DNA of 64,000 bases. It comes from Alphaproteobacteria bacterium. GTDB lineage: Bacteria; Pseudomonadota; Alphaproteobacteria; Caulobacterales; Maricaulaceae. Below, one piece after another: positions 19,989 to 28,661 of this stretch (positions within the stretch are counted from its first letter, which is position 1; the number at the start of each line of letters is the position of its first letter). The DNA lies in assembly GCA_016124665.1 (NCBI GenBank), contig WGNH01000008.1:141146-205145 (forward strand). The letters run 5' to 3'. Position numbers and translations under genes: made by a program. The notes under the pieces were generated by a model, which did no database searches, was not told the origin of the DNA, and saw only the letters and a list, made by a program, of their open reading frames with translations.

Positions 19989-20060
19989 CATTGATCCTTC
20001 CCCCGGCGGCCTGTATCAGGATTTGAAATTCGTCCGGGGACGACTCGCAGGAGACAGGAC

Positions 20061-20924
20061 ATGGCCGGTCACGCCGTCAAACACGATTACCATCTCGTCA
20101 ATCCGAGCCCATGGCCGGTTGTCGGTTCACTGTTCGCCTTTATCATGATGCTGGGCGCTGTCGTCTGGATGAAGGGGCTGGCAGAGGGCAATTTCTTCTT
20201 CGGCGAAGGTCAGCCCTGGCTGTTTTTCACCGGCCTGCTAGGCATCTTCTATGTGATGTTCGGCTGGTGGTCGGATGTGATCAGGGAATCGCGCGCGGGC
20301 GACCACACACCGGTGGTCGATATCGGCCTGCGCTATGGCATGATCCTGTTCATCGTTTCCGAGATCATGTTCTTCGTGGCCTGGTTCTGGATGTTCTTCG
20401 AGGGCGCGCTTTTCCACGAATTGCGGGCCGGCGAGAGCTGGGATGCGATTGCCATCGGAGCCGATTTTACCGGCTGGGAAAGCTGGCCGCCGCCGGGTGT
20501 CGAGACGTTTGATCCCTGGCATCTGCCGCTGATAAACACGCTGATCCTGCTGCTCTCGGGCACGACGGTGACCTGGGCGCACCATGCGCTGCAACATGGC
20601 GACCGCAAGGGGGCCATCCAGGGCCTGATCCTGACCGTGCTGCTTGGCATGAGCTTCACCGCGGTCCAGATCTATGAGTATAGCCACGCCCACTTCGCGT
20701 TCGATGGCAACCTCTATGGCGCGACCTTCTTCATGGCGACGGGCTTCCACGGGGCGCACGTTGTCATCGGGACGATCTTCCTGGCAGTCTGCCTGATCCG
20801 TCTGTTGATGGGCGGGATGACGCCACAGAAGCATTTCGGCCTCGAGGCCGCCGCCTGGTACTGGCACTTTGTGGATGTGGTCTGGCTGTTCCTGTTCGCC
20901 TTCGTCTACGTCACCTTCCAGTAG
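20061..20924 (+). CDS. coxC: Cytochrome c oxidase subunit III
   Basis: The product is 287 aa with seven transmembrane helices. Family blocks include [16 protein letters not shown] at the N-terminus, [43 protein letters not shown] and the C-terminal [23 protein letters not shown]. The conserved membrane glutamate is in the [12 protein letters not shown] region. Subunit III supports proton uptake and stability of complex IV. AGGAGA precedes the ATG. The 72-bp gap before it could hold a weak internal promoter, but none is convincing. Confidence 0.95.
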   Translation: MAGHAVKHDYHLVNPSPWPVVGSLFAFIMMLGAVVWMKGLAEGNFFFGEGQPWLFFTGLLGIFYVMFGWWSDVIRESRAGDHTPVVDIGLRYGMILFIVSEIMFFVAWFWMFFEGALFHELRAGESWDAIAIGADFTGWESWPPPGVETFDPWHLPLINTLILLLSGTTVTWAHHALQHGDRKGAIQGLILTVLLGMSFTAVQIYEYSHAHFAFDGNLYGATFFMATGFHGAHVVIGTIFLAVCLIRLLMGGMTPQKHFGLEAAAWYWHFVDVVWLFLFAFVYVTFQ

Positions 20925-20927
20925 GCA

Positions 20928-21293
20928 ATGACCGCCGTCTCCCCCTTCCTCGCGGGCGCAAAAGGCCGCTGCCCGCGATGCGGGGAGGGGGCGATGTTTT
21001 CCGGCTTTCTGACGATCGCGCCGTCCTGCAGCACCTGTGATCTGGATTACGGATTTGCGGATGCGGGGGATGGTCCGGCGTTCTTCGTGATGTCGATTGT
21101 CGGCTTTCCGGTGGTGTTTCTGGCGCTGCTGTTTGAAGTCGCGGTTGGTCCGCCACTCTGGGTCCATATGGTGGTATGGCTGCCGGTCACGGTGGCGCTC
21201 TGCCTGCTCCTTTTGCGGCCGTGCAAGGGCATATTGTTTGCCCTGCAGTTCAAGCATGCGGCCGAAGAAGCCCGTTTCAATGACGAGCATTGA
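20928..21293 (+). CDS. DUF983 membrane protein
   Basis: The product is 121 aa: an N-terminal zinc-ribbon-like segment with GRCPRCGEG and CSTCDLDYG (two Cys pairs), then two transmembrane helices around residues 50-95. DUF983 genes are routinely found between coxC and surf1 in alphaproteobacteria; the function is unassigned, and a metal-related role in oxidase assembly is only a guess. It starts three bases after the coxC stop. Confidence 0.85.
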   Translation: MTAVSPFLAGAKGRCPRCGEGAMFSGFLTIAPSCSTCDLDYGFADAGDGPAFFVMSIVGFPVVFLALLFEVAVGPPLWVHMVVWLPVTVALCLLLLRPCKGILFALQFKHAAEEARFNDEH

Positions 21294-21305
21294 TGCGAGG
21301 CGCTG

Positions 21306-21992
21306 ATGTTCCGCCCGCTCCCCGTTCTGACCCTCCTTTTCATACCTGCGCTGGCCCTTTTGGTCTGGCTGGGCAGCTGGCAATTCGGGCGGATGGCGGA
21401 GAAGGCGGACGCGATTGCCGCCTGGGAGAGCCGGGAGACCGGTGAGGCGCTCGACTGGCAGGCCGCGCTCTGTGATATCCGGGCCAGCTTTACCGGCCTC
21501 GATATCCGGCCGCCCGGGGGCGTTGACTCCGCGCAGATCCGGTTTCACGGCCGGTCGGCATCGGGGGAGCTGGGCTGGCGCCTGATGTCGCCCCTGCAGG
21601 TGCCCGCCTGTTTCGAACCGGCCGCCGGGGATTACATGCTGGTTCAGACCGGATTTGAAACCTTCGAGGGCGCGGTGCTGCCGGCCCCTTCGACGCTGGT
21701 GTTTGCCCGCCCGCCGGAACAGGGCCTGTTCGACGCTGCCAACAATCCGGAAACCGGTGAATTCTTCCGCTTCGAACCGGACTCGCTGTCATCTGCGCTT
21801 GGTGGCCTGCCCATCACCGGGGAGGCTTGGCTGATCGAGGCGGAAAACGGTTTGCCGCCGCATCTGGCCAATGTGCCGCCGGGACAGCATCTGGGCTATG
21901 CGCTCACCTGGTGGGGGCTCGCCATCGGTCTTGTCGCTGTCTATCTGCTGATGCATGTGCAGGCCGGGCGGTTGCGTTTCACCCGGCGTTAG
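21306..21992 (+). CDS. SURF1 family cytochrome oxidase assembly protein
   Basis: The product is 228 aa with the SURF1 layout: N-terminal helix ending LVWLGSWQFGRM (LGxWQxxR), a periplasmic domain, and a C-terminal helix with HLGYALTWWGLAIGLVAVYL. SURF1 proteins help place heme a in subunit I. The central domain contains several cysteines (CDIRASF, PACFEP) not usual for the family. It lies 12 bp after the DUF983 gene and is the last oxidase-related gene of the cluster. Confidence 0.9.
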   Translation: MFRPLPVLTLLFIPALALLVWLGSWQFGRMAEKADAIAAWESRETGEALDWQAALCDIRASFTGLDIRPPGGVDSAQIRFHGRSASGELGWRLMSPLQVPACFEPAAGDYMLVQTGFETFEGAVLPAPSTLVFARPPEQGLFDAANNPETGEFFRFEPDSLSSALGGLPITGEAWLIEAENGLPPHLANVPPGQHLGYALTWWGLAIGLVAVYLLMHVQAGRLRFTRR

Positions 21993-22036
21993 CGGGTTTG
22001 GTGTATACAGATCATCGACGAGCATGAGGCTGACCT

Positions 22037-22618
22037 ATGGCGCTGTGGCGCGATGATTCTCCCACCATTGAGCTGGAAACCCGTGATCTGGTGCTCAGGG
22101 CCCCGCGCGCCGAGGATTACGAGGCCTGGGCGAAGCTGCGCGCGGCCAGCCGCCGCCATACCGAGCCGTGGGAGCCGTCCTGGACAGAAGACGAGCTGAC
22201 GCGGACCGCCTATCGCGGCCGCTTGCGCCGTTATGATCTGGACTGGAAGGAGGGGCGCGGTGCGCCTTTCTTCGTGATCCGCAAGCGGGGCAATCTTCTG
22301 ATCGGGGCCTGCAATCTCAACAATATCAAACGCGGTGTGATGCAGTCGGCGGATATCGGCTACTGGATCGGCGCGCCCTATGTGCGCCAGGGCTATGCGC
22401 GGCAGGCTGTCCGCCGCGTTCTGGCCTTTGCCTTCAGTGAATTGCATTTGAACCGTATCGAGGCCGCGGTGCAGCCGGCGAATACCGTTTCGCGCACCCT
22501 GCTGGAAGAGATCGGGTTCCAGCATGAAGGGCTGGCACGGCGGCTCCTGTTCATTGCGGGTGAATGGCGGGATCATGACAGGCTGGCGCTGCTGGCCGGA
22601 GATCCGATCCGTGGATGA
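22037..22618 (+). CDS. RimJ/RimL-type GNAT N-acetyltransferase
   Basis: The product is 193 aa with the RimJ-like GNAT fold: LETRDLVLRAPRAEDYEAWAKLR at the N-terminus, a central IGACNLNNIKRG, ADIGYWIGAPYVRQGYARQAVRRVLAFAF (acetyl-CoA binding V/I-x-x-x-x-R-x-x-G/A) and NRIEAAVQPANTVSRTLLEEIGFQHEG. It would acetylate a ribosomal or other protein N-terminus, or a small molecule. It follows surf1 after 44 bp and overlaps the start of the EAL gene by eight bases. Confidence 0.88.
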   Translation: MALWRDDSPTIELETRDLVLRAPRAEDYEAWAKLRAASRRHTEPWEPSWTEDELTRTAYRGRLRRYDLDWKEGRGAPFFVIRKRGNLLIGACNLNNIKRGVMQSADIGYWIGAPYVRQGYARQAVRRVLAFAFSELHLNRIEAAVQPANTVSRTLLEEIGFQHEGLARRLLFIAGEWRDHDRLALLAGDPIRG

Positions 22619-23741
22619 CGCCCTGTTCAGCCGCGCCGCAAGGGCGACCGGAGCCGTTGCGTTTTCGCTTGATCTGGACCGGGCGCATTTTTCCGGCCCG
22701 GTCGGCGAGATCGGGCTGTTGAAGCCGGATTACCGGATGGATGATATCATCGACATGCTGGCGCCCGGCGACCGCGAGGATTTCACCGCGGCGCTGGTCT
22801 CCGGCGATATCGATCTGCGCGTGCGCATGGTCGGCGAGGAGGGCGCGGTCCGCTATCTGCGCTTTATCGGTTCGCGCGCGGGCGATGAAAGCCTGACCGG
22901 ACTCATCCTGCCGGCCGGCCGGTTTTCCATTGACGCCCGCGATCAGCTTGACCGGGAAACACGCGTCACCGACGCCGTCGAGGATGGTGAAATTCTGGCC
23001 CACTACCAGCCGATCATCGCGCTCGAGACAGGCCGGCTAGCCGGATTTGAGGCGCTGGCGCGATGGGACCGGCCGGGCGTGGGCATAATCGGGCCGGATG
23101 ACTTTCTGGCGCTGGCCGATGATCTCGACCTTCTGGGCCGGATTGGCGATCAGGTCCGCGAGACCGCGGCGCGCGATCTGGCCGCCTGGCGCCGGTCGGT
23201 GTCCGGCGCTCCGCTGTTCATGGCAGCCAATGCCAGTGTCGGCGAGCTGCTGGCTGACGGGTTTGCAGACCGGTTGATCGCTGCTGTCACCAGGGCCGGG
23301 CTGCGGGCGGGCACCTACAAGCTGGAAATCGCGGAAACCGAGATCATGCGCGAGCCCGACCGGGCGGCGGCAGTGATTGCGGAGCTGAAAGCCGCCGGCA
23401 TACAGATCGCGCTGGATGATTTCGGCACCGGCTATTCCTCCCTGTCCCGGCTGGATGAATTCAGCTTCGATACCGTCAAGATCGACCGCTATTTCGTCCG
23501 CGCCATGTCCGCTTCGGCAAGTGCGGCGAAAGTTGTCGAATCCGTGCTGCAGCTGGCGAAGCATTACGGCATGACCGTGGTAGCCGAGGGAATCGAGGAC
23601 GAGGAAACAGCCCGGCTTCTGGCAGAGATGGGCTGTGATTACGGGCAGGGCTTCCGCTTTGCCGGAGCGCTGGCGCCGGAGCTGGCGGCAGAAATCGTGA
23701 AATCAGGACTGCCGGGGCGAATCAGGCCGCCGTCGGACTAG
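22611..23741 (+). CDS. EAL-domain c-di-GMP phosphodiesterase
   Basis: The product is 376 aa: about 110 residues of unrecognised N-terminal sequence that may be a PAS-like sensor, then an EAL domain. Active-site segments are present: GFEALARW, ANASVGELL, EIAETEIM, IALDDFGTGYSSLSRL, TVKIDRYFV and VVAEGIEDEE, so the catalytic residues for metal and c-di-GMP look intact; the terminal QGFRFAGAL is a slight variation. No GGDEF domain and no transmembrane segment, so it is cytosolic. The frame opens at 22524, but GTG at 22611 has GGAG nine bases before it and overlaps the acetyltransferase stop by eight bases, indicating translational coupling. Confidence 0.88.
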   Translation: MDDALFSRAARATGAVAFSLDLDRAHFSGPVGEIGLLKPDYRMDDIIDMLAPGDREDFTAALVSGDIDLRVRMVGEEGAVRYLRFIGSRAGDESLTGLILPAGRFSIDARDQLDRETRVTDAVEDGEILAHYQPIIALETGRLAGFEALARWDRPGVGIIGPDDFLALADDLDLLGRIGDQVRETAARDLAAWRRSVSGAPLFMAANASVGELLADGFADRLIAAVTRAGLRAGTYKLEIAETEIMREPDRAAAVIAELKAAGIQIALDDFGTGYSSLSRLDEFSFDTVKIDRYFVRAMSASASAAKVVESVLQLAKHYGMTVVAEGIEDEETARLLAEMGCDYGQGFRFAGALAPELAAEIVKSGLPGRIRPPSD

Positions 23742-23878
23742 GCTCCGGACTCATAACCAGTAACTGACGGTCGCGGCGAGGCATACAGCCGAATGGAATA
23801 CATCGGCCCATTGGTGCCCTTGTCCGCTTCCGTCATTCAAGGCATCCTTGTCTCAATTCAACAGGTTGCGCGTGTAAG

Positions 23879-24418
23879 ATGGAGCTGCAAATGGAATTGG
23901 ACTTCGTGCGAGCCGATCTCGAGCAGCACCGCGAAATACTCATACAATTCAATATCGAATATCTCCGCTGGGCCGATGCTTCGGTGCAAGAATGGTTCGG
24001 GCTCTCACTGCCAAGTCTCTTGGGGATGCCAATCTCTGATTATGTCCACAGCTCGTTAGACAAGCTGTGTGAGGGAACGCCGCCAAACGGTGTCTTCTAT
24101 GTCGTCTTCGATGGGGAAATGGCGCTTGGAATGGGCGGGCTCCGCCGCGTACGCGACGGCGTTGGAGAGATCAAACGCATCTATCTCTCCCGAGCGAGCC
24201 GCGGCGGAGGAATAGGCGCGCAGATCTTGGATCGGCTCGTACGTGACGCGCAGAGTTTTGGCTATGATGAACTAGTGTTGGACACTGGCCCCTTTATGAC
24301 TTCCGCTCATCGACTTTACGAGGCGGCGGGGTTTGCAGATATCCAGCCGTATGCAGAGGCAGAGGTGCCTGAAGCATTACACCGTGACTGGCGCTTCATG
24401 CGCTGCCGACTGAGCTGA
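23879..24418 (+). CDS. GNAT family N-acetyltransferase
   Basis: The product is 179 aa. The core reads ALGMGGLRRVRDGVGEIKRIYLSRASRGGGIGAQILDRLV, in which R-G-G-G-I-G is the acetyl-CoA loop, followed by ELVLDTGPFMTSAHRLYEAAGF. Codon use differs from neighbours (more TTG, AGA, CTA, CGA and A/T third positions), suggesting acquisition by transfer. An ATG at 23891 has GGAG six bases upstream and may be the true start; the difference is four residues. The 137 bp before it show nothing I can name. Confidence 0.8.
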   Translation: MELQMELDFVRADLEQHREILIQFNIEYLRWADASVQEWFGLSLPSLLGMPISDYVHSSLDKLCEGTPPNGVFYVVFDGEMALGMGGLRRVRDGVGEIKRIYLSRASRGGGIGAQILDRLVRDAQSFGYDELVLDTGPFMTSAHRLYEAAGFADIQPYAEAEVPEALHRDWRFMRCRLS

Positions 24419-24491
24419 CCGATCGGCTGCCTTGGGCGAATTTCTGATGGTCGTACTTGGCAGAGCCTAGGAAGCGTTAATGGTCCGGCCC

Positions 24492-25058
24492 CTAGGCGTG
24501 GCCGGAAATCGCGGACAGGCGCGCGGGGTCGACGCCGATCTGTTGCAGGGCCCGTTCCCATTTGTCGTCGAAACGGTCGTCGAAGATCAGCCCCTCTTCC
24601 GGGTCGGCGACGAGCCAGGCGCTGGCCTGTAACTCATCCTCCAGCTGGCCCGGCCCCCAGCCGGCATAGCCGAGCGCCAGAACGGCCTGCCGCGGCGGGT
24701 GATCGGACGCCATCGCATCCAGCACCTCGCGCGTCGCCGTCAGGCAGATATTCCCGGAGACGCGCATGGTGGCGCTGTCATGGGCAAAGTCGGGCGTGTG
24801 CAGCACAAAGCCTCGATCCCCGTCAACCGGTCCGCCATTCAGCACGGCACGGTCGGGCAGGATGATGTCGCTTTCAATGCCGAGCTGTCCGAACAGGGCC
24901 GGCAGGCGCAGATCCTCGACCGGATTGTTGATGGCGATGCCCATGGCGTGATCCTCGTCATGGTCGCAGACATAGATCAGGGCACGATCGAATCGCGGAT
25001 CGCCGATCGCAGGACTTGCGATCAGCAGCTTGCCGGTGAGATATCCTTCTTCGCCCAT
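24492..25058 (-). CDS. YqgE/AlgH family protein (UPF0301)
   Basis: The product is 188 aa, the family length. Blocks: YLTGKLLIASPAIGDPRFDRALIYVCDHDEDHAMGIAINNP, LNGGPVDGDRGFVLHT and LALGYAGWGPGQLEDEL. The biochemical function of this family is unknown; it was once linked to alginate regulation. The ribosome binding site is weak. It is divergent from the peroxiredoxin gene with a hairpin between them. Confidence 0.92.
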   Translation of the reverse strand: MGEEGYLTGKLLIASPAIGDPRFDRALIYVCDHDEDHAMGIAINNPVEDLRLPALFGQLGIESDIILPDRAVLNGGPVDGDRGFVLHTPDFAHDSATMRVSGNICLTATREVLDAMASDHPPRQAVLALGYAGWGPGQLEDELQASAWLVADPEEGLIFDDRFDDKWERALQQIGVDPARLSAISGHA

Positions 25059-25094
25059 ATCTGTATGCTTGCCGGAATCCGGGGACAGGTAAAG

Positions 25095-25146
25095 TCAAAT
25101 TCCCGCTGTTCAGGCGGGATTTGATCGGGCAGACATGAATTATAAC
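25095..25146 (+). promoter_or_regulatory. Stem-loop and candidate promoter before the peroxiredoxin gene
   Basis: A hairpin (TCAAATTCCCGC at 25095-25106 with GCGGGATTTGA at 25114-25124, one bulged base) is followed by a good -10 hexamer, TATAAC at 25141-25146, about 24 bp before the peroxiredoxin ATG. The -35 is poor, which would fit a promoter that needs an activator; the palindrome might be that site, but this is speculative. Confidence 0.35.
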
Positions 25147-25169
25147 AGAAAATGCGAGGAGCATGAAAT

Positions 25170-25652
25170 ATGACGATTTCCAAAGGTGACCGCCTCCCCG
25201 ACGTCAAGTTCGGCATCATGACGGAAGATGGCCCCTCCCAGAAAAGCACGGCCGACGTTTTCGCCGGCAAGACGGTCGCGCTGTTTGCCGTGCCCGGCGC
25301 TTTCACGCCGACCTGCTCGGCCAAGCATCTGCCGGGATTTGTCGAAAAAGCCGCCGAGCTGCGGGCCAAGGGTGTTGATGACATCGCCTGTGTGTCCGTC
25401 AACGATGTGTTTGTCATGAATGCCTGGGGCAAGGATCAGGGTGTTGGCGATGACATTGTGATGCTGGCCGATGGCAATGGCGATTTTGCCAAGGCGACAG
25501 GCCTGACCATGGATGGCAGCGGCTTTGGCATGGGCACACGCTCGCAGCGTTTTTCCATGCTGGTGAAGGACGGAGTGGTCGAGGTTCTGAACACGGAAGA
25601 GCCGGGCGATTTCCGCACCTCCAGTGCCGAACACATGCTCGGCCAGCTCTAA
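25170..25652 (+). CDS. Peroxiredoxin (Prx5/AhpE-like, thiol peroxidase)
   Basis: The product is 160 aa. The peroxidatic cysteine lies in AVPGAFTPTCSAKHLPGF (P-x-x-x-T-x-x-C), and the Prx5 block DDIACVSVNDVFVMNAWGKDQG and MGTRSQRFSMLVKDGVV follow. It reduces hydrogen peroxide and organic hydroperoxides in the cytosol, usually with glutaredoxin/glutathione or thioredoxin. Only one further cysteine (DIACVSV) is present, so the resolving thiol may come from a partner. GAGGAG precedes the ATG. The next gene follows after 22 bp. Confidence 0.93.
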   Translation: MTISKGDRLPDVKFGIMTEDGPSQKSTADVFAGKTVALFAVPGAFTPTCSAKHLPGFVEKAAELRAKGVDDIACVSVNDVFVMNAWGKDQGVGDDIVMLADGNGDFAKATGLTMDGSGFGMGTRSQRFSMLVKDGVVEVLNTEEPGDFRTSSAEHMLGQL

Positions 25653-25674
25653 TCTGACACAGGAGTGAAGGCCC

Positions 25675-26646
25675 ATGGGCACTTTGATCTTTATCGGCGT
25701 TGTCGTTCTTCTGGCGCTTGTCCTGGTCACGTCGACCATCAAGGTCGTGCCGCAGAGCATGGAATACACGCTCGAGCGGTTCGGCCGCTTCACCCGGAAG
25801 ATGGGCCCGGGCCTTCACTTCATCATCCCGTTCTTCGACAAGGTCGGGTACAAGATCAATATGCGCGAGCGCGTTCTGGACGTGCCCAAGCAGGAAGTGA
25901 TCACCAAGGACAATGCCATGGTATCGGTCGATGCCGTGGTCTTCATCCAGGTGATGGAAGCGGCGCGGGCCGCCTATGAAGTCGATAATCTCGACTTTTC
26001 CATTCTCAATCTGGCGATGACGAATGTGCGGACCGTGGTCGGCTCGATGGATCTCGACCAGGTATTGTCCAACCGCGATGATATCAATGCCCGGCTGCTG
26101 TCGGTGATCGATGCGGCCACCAATCCCTGGGGGGTGAAGGTGACGCGGATCGAGATCCGGGACCTGTCACCGCCGCCGGACATCACCGAGGCCATGGCAC
26201 GGCAGATGAAGGCCGAACGCCTGAAGCGCGCGGAAATCCTGGAAGCCGAGGGCCAGAAGCAGTCCGAAATTCTCCGTGCCGAGGGCGAAAAACAATCCCA
26301 GATCCTCGAAGCCGAAGGCCGCAAGGAAGCTGCGTTCCGCGATGCCGAAGCCCGCGAACGGGCCGCGGAAGCGGAAGCCAAGGCCACCGAAATGGTGTCC
26401 AAGGCGATTGCCGAAGGCGATCTCAATGCGATCAATTATTTCCTCGGCCAGAAATATGTCGAGGCTTTCGGAAAGCTGGCCGAAAGCGACCAGCAGAAAA
26501 CCGTGATCATTCCGACGGAATTTTCGAACATTGTCTCCACCGTGATGGGGGTCGGCGAACTGGCCAAGGCGGCCCGCAATTCTGCCAAGGATGCCGCGGA
26601 GGGCGCGGTCAAACAGAACCGCGGCAGCGTTCCGCCAACCGGCTAG
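25675..26646 (+). CDS. SPFH/Band 7 membrane protein (QmcA/stomatin-like)
   Basis: The product is 323 aa: one N-terminal membrane helix (LIFIGVVVLLALVLVTSTI), then the Band 7 domain with YTLERFGRFTRKMGPGLHFIIPF, VSVDAVVFIQV and NPWGVKVTRIEIRDLSPP, and a long charged coiled coil with repeats of the type EILEAEGQKQSEILRAEGE (about 185-235). Such proteins form large membrane-associated rings that organise lipids or hold the FtsH protease. It is paired with an nfeD gene 12 bp downstream, the standard arrangement for this family. Confidence 0.93.
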   Translation: MGTLIFIGVVVLLALVLVTSTIKVVPQSMEYTLERFGRFTRKMGPGLHFIIPFFDKVGYKINMRERVLDVPKQEVITKDNAMVSVDAVVFIQVMEAARAAYEVDNLDFSILNLAMTNVRTVVGSMDLDQVLSNRDDINARLLSVIDAATNPWGVKVTRIEIRDLSPPPDITEAMARQMKAERLKRAEILEAEGQKQSEILRAEGEKQSQILEAEGRKEAAFRDAEARERAAEAEAKATEMVSKAIAEGDLNAINYFLGQKYVEAFGKLAESDQQKTVIIPTEFSNIVSTVMGVGELAKAARNSAKDAAEGAVKQNRGSVPPTG

Positions 26647-26658
26647 AAAGGGAAGGTC

Positions 26659-27114
26659 ATGGACATCATCCTTACAGCTCTGGACAGCCTGAATATCTGG
26701 TGGTGGCTCGGCCTGGCTGCCATTCTGCTGGTTGCCGAAGTGGTCACCGGCACGACCTATATCCTGTGGCCGGCCGCCGCCGCTTTTGTCACCGCCCTTT
26801 TGGCCAGCTTTGTCGGCTGGCCGGTGGAATTGCTCAGTTTTGCCGTGTTCGGTGTGATCTTTCTCATCCTCGGCGACCGCTTCGTGAAACCGCTCCTGAA
26901 AAGCGGAACGGAGAGCGGCCTGAATACCCGGGCGACCTATCTGGTCGGCGAACGGGTGACGGTGGTCGGCGGTTTCACCGAAGGCCGCGGACGGGTCCGC
27001 CATGGCGACACGGAATGGTCGGCGAAAACCGCGGACGGATCCGATCTGGCCGAAGGGGCCAGTGTTGTCGTCGCATCGCTGGACGGCACACGTCTGATCG
27101 TGAAACCTGCCTGA
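26659..27114 (+). CDS. NfeD family protein (short form)
   Basis: The product is 151 aa: three hydrophobic segments (WWWLGLAAILLVAEVVTGTTYILWPAAAAFVTALLASF and LLSFAVFGVIFLILGDR) followed by a C-terminal OB-fold domain with YLVGERVTVVGGFTEGRGRVRHGDTEWSAKT. This is the NfeD1b type that lacks the serine protease domain and works with the stomatin-like partner encoded immediately upstream. Membrane quality control is the accepted general role; the precise one is unknown. Confidence 0.92.
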   Translation: MDIILTALDSLNIWWWLGLAAILLVAEVVTGTTYILWPAAAAFVTALLASFVGWPVELLSFAVFGVIFLILGDRFVKPLLKSGTESGLNTRATYLVGERVTVVGGFTEGRGRVRHGDTEWSAKTADGSDLAEGASVVVASLDGTRLIVKPA

Positions 27115-27216
27115 GCCGGACCCGGCCTGCAACGATCTGAACGCCCGGCCCGCTCGGCCCGCCTGCGGCTCACGCCTCCCCTGAACAGGGGATGCCGCTC
27201 CGGGCCAGGATTCCAT

Positions 27217-27249
27217 ATTCCTCCTGCTGACGGTGTGAACAGGAGGAAT
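27217..27249 (+). promoter_or_regulatory. Hairpin sequestering the ribosome binding site of the next gene
   Basis: ATTCCTCCTG (27217-27226) is the exact complement of CAGGAGGAAT (27240-27249), separated by 13 bases. The right arm contains the perfect Shine-Dalgarno AGGAGG (27241-27246) placed eight bases before the ATG at 27255. The folded RNA would hide the ribosome site, so translation may depend on temperature, a ligand, a small RNA or a protein. Confidence 0.6.
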
Positions 27250-27254
27250 TCATC

Positions 27255-27749
27255 ATGTCCAAGTCACTATCCATCGCCGCAGTCTGCCTGCTGGCCAGCG
27301 GAGCGGCCGCAGCGCAGCAAAGCCAGGTGATCCTGCTGGGCGATTCCGCGATGACGTGTCCGGAAATCGTCGTGGCGGCCAATGAAGCCACCGATATTCT
27401 CGGCGGCGCACCGGAAGGTGGCGTGTTCGCAAGCGAGCAGGCGATCAATGCCGCGACCGGCCTTGCCATGCAGGGGGCCATCCAGTCGGGTATCGGCCGT
27501 GCAGTGCCGGGTATTGGTGCGGTCGGCGGCATGCTTGGCCGGGCAGCGCAGCGCCGGCGCGAGGAAGAAGAGGCCCGCCAGGTGATTGCTGAACGCCGGT
27601 GGTATTATCTCAATGGTCTCTATGAGGGACGGGAATGCGACGCCGTCCTGCGCCGTGCCGCCGAGGCTGCCGCGCAAGCCAGTGTTGCTGAAACCGCGCC
27701 CGCCGAAACCGGGGCGGACGATGGCATGGCGGAGGTTGAGGGCAACTGA
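27255..27749 (+). CDS. Secreted protein of unknown function with glycine-zipper segment
   Basis: I do not recognise this family. The product is 164 aa with a clear signal peptide (SIAAVCLLASGAAAAQQ). The mature part has a cysteine at MTCPEIV, a Gly/Ala-rich stretch GLAMQGAIQSGIGRAVPGIGAVGGMLGR (about 76-103) with repeated GxxxG spacing like a glycine zipper, then a basic/acidic helix RREEEEARQVIAERRWYY, a second cysteine in GRECDAV and an Ala/Glu-rich tail. The two cysteines could form a disulphide. It should be periplasmic or outer-membrane associated. Its ribosome site is inside a hairpin. Confidence 0.65.
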   Translation: MSKSLSIAAVCLLASGAAAAQQSQVILLGDSAMTCPEIVVAANEATDILGGAPEGGVFASEQAINAATGLAMQGAIQSGIGRAVPGIGAVGGMLGRAAQRRREEEEARQVIAERRWYYLNGLYEGRECDAVLRRAAEAAAQASVAETAPAETGADDGMAEVEGN

Positions 27750-27784
27750 CGGACTGCCGGGCGGTCAAGCTGCGGTGCCGGTCC

Positions 27785-28231
27785 TCATATCCGGCCGGCA
27801 CCGGCTTCGTCCCGGCCTTTGACGGCCAGGGCATCGGCGCGTTCATTGCCGGGGTCGCCGGAATGGCCCTTGATCCAGTCCCAGCGGACATCATGACGGC
27901 GGGCAGCCTCTTCCAGCCGCCGCCATAAATCCTCGTTCTTCACCGGTTTTTTCGCGGCTGTTTTCCAGCCATTTTTCTTCCACCCGTGAATCCATTTGGT
28001 GACGCCGTCGCGGACATAGACGCTGTCGGTGACCAGACGGACGGTGGACGGGCGTTTCAGGCTTTCCAGCGCGCATATCGCCGCCATCAATTCCATCCGG
28101 TTATTGGTGGTCTCGGCCTCGCCGCCATAAAGTTCCTTTTCATGGCCTTTCCATTCCAGCAGCGCGCCCCAGCCGCCGGGCCCCGGATTGCCGGAACAGG
28201 CCCCATCTGTGTGAATCGTGATTACGCCCAT
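27785..28231 (-). CDS. rnhA: Ribonuclease HI
   Basis: The product is 148 aa. The catalytic residues are visible in [16 protein letters not shown] (Asp), [14 protein letters not shown] (Glu), LVTDSVYV (Asp) and GNERADALA (Asp), together with the basic handle [20 protein letters not shown]. It degrades RNA in RNA-DNA hybrids. Its ATG shares one base with the TGA of the upstream DUF1801 gene (TGATG). RNase HII is encoded about 20 kb away in the same window. Confidence 0.96.
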   Translation of the reverse strand: MGVITIHTDGACSGNPGPGGWGALLEWKGHEKELYGGEAETTNNRMELMAAICALESLKRPSTVRLVTDSVYVRDGVTKWIHGWKKNGWKTAAKKPVKNEDLWRRLEEAARRHDVRWDWIKGHSGDPGNERADALAVKGRDEAGAGRI

Positions 28232-28659
28232 CAGCTTGGCTTCACCGGGTATTTCCGGGAAAGATCGGCAATGCCGGCGGTGATCAACTCGGCGAGCACA
28301 TCAAGATCAATATCGTCCAGCTTGTTGACATACAGGCAGGATTTGCCGTGGGAATGCTTGCCCAGCCGGGCCAGGATCGGCGCATAATCCGCATAGCCGG
28401 GGAGGATGTAGATGGAGAGTTTGGCTTTGCGCGGTGAAAACCCCGTGGCCATGAAGTCCCCTTCGCGGCCGCTTTCATATTTGTAGTGATATTCACCGAA
28501 CCCGATAATCGCCGGTCCCCACATCCTGGCTTTCCAGCCCGTGGTTTTTTCAAACAGTCCGAGCAGGATTTCGCCCTCCCTGCGCCGCCGTTCGGGTTCG
28601 ATCGAGGCGATGTAGTCCCGGGGCGAGAGGGCGGTTGGCCGGGTCTTGTTGTCACTCAT
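28231..28659 (-). CDS. DUF1801 domain protein
   Basis: The product is 142 aa. The DUF1801 pattern is clear: [75 protein letters not shown] sequence with conserved W-G-x-x-I-x-G-F-G. The fold is a small cytosolic alpha/beta barrel-like domain of unknown function. It lies between ispH and rnhA in one minus-strand run, three bases after ispH and overlapping rnhA. Confidence 0.85.
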   Translation of the reverse strand: MSDNKTRPTALSPRDYIASIEPERRRREGEILLGLFEKTTGWKARMWGPAIIGFGEYHYKYESGREGDFMATGFSPRKAKLSIYILPGYADYAPILARLGKHSHGKSCLYVNKLDDIDLDVLAELITAGIADLSRKYPVKPS

Positions 28660-28661
28660 GA

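Noticed and set aside
24419..24491. Terminator or regulatory element between the GNAT gene and yqgE
   Set aside because: No stable hairpin or T-run was seen in the 73 bp between these convergent genes.
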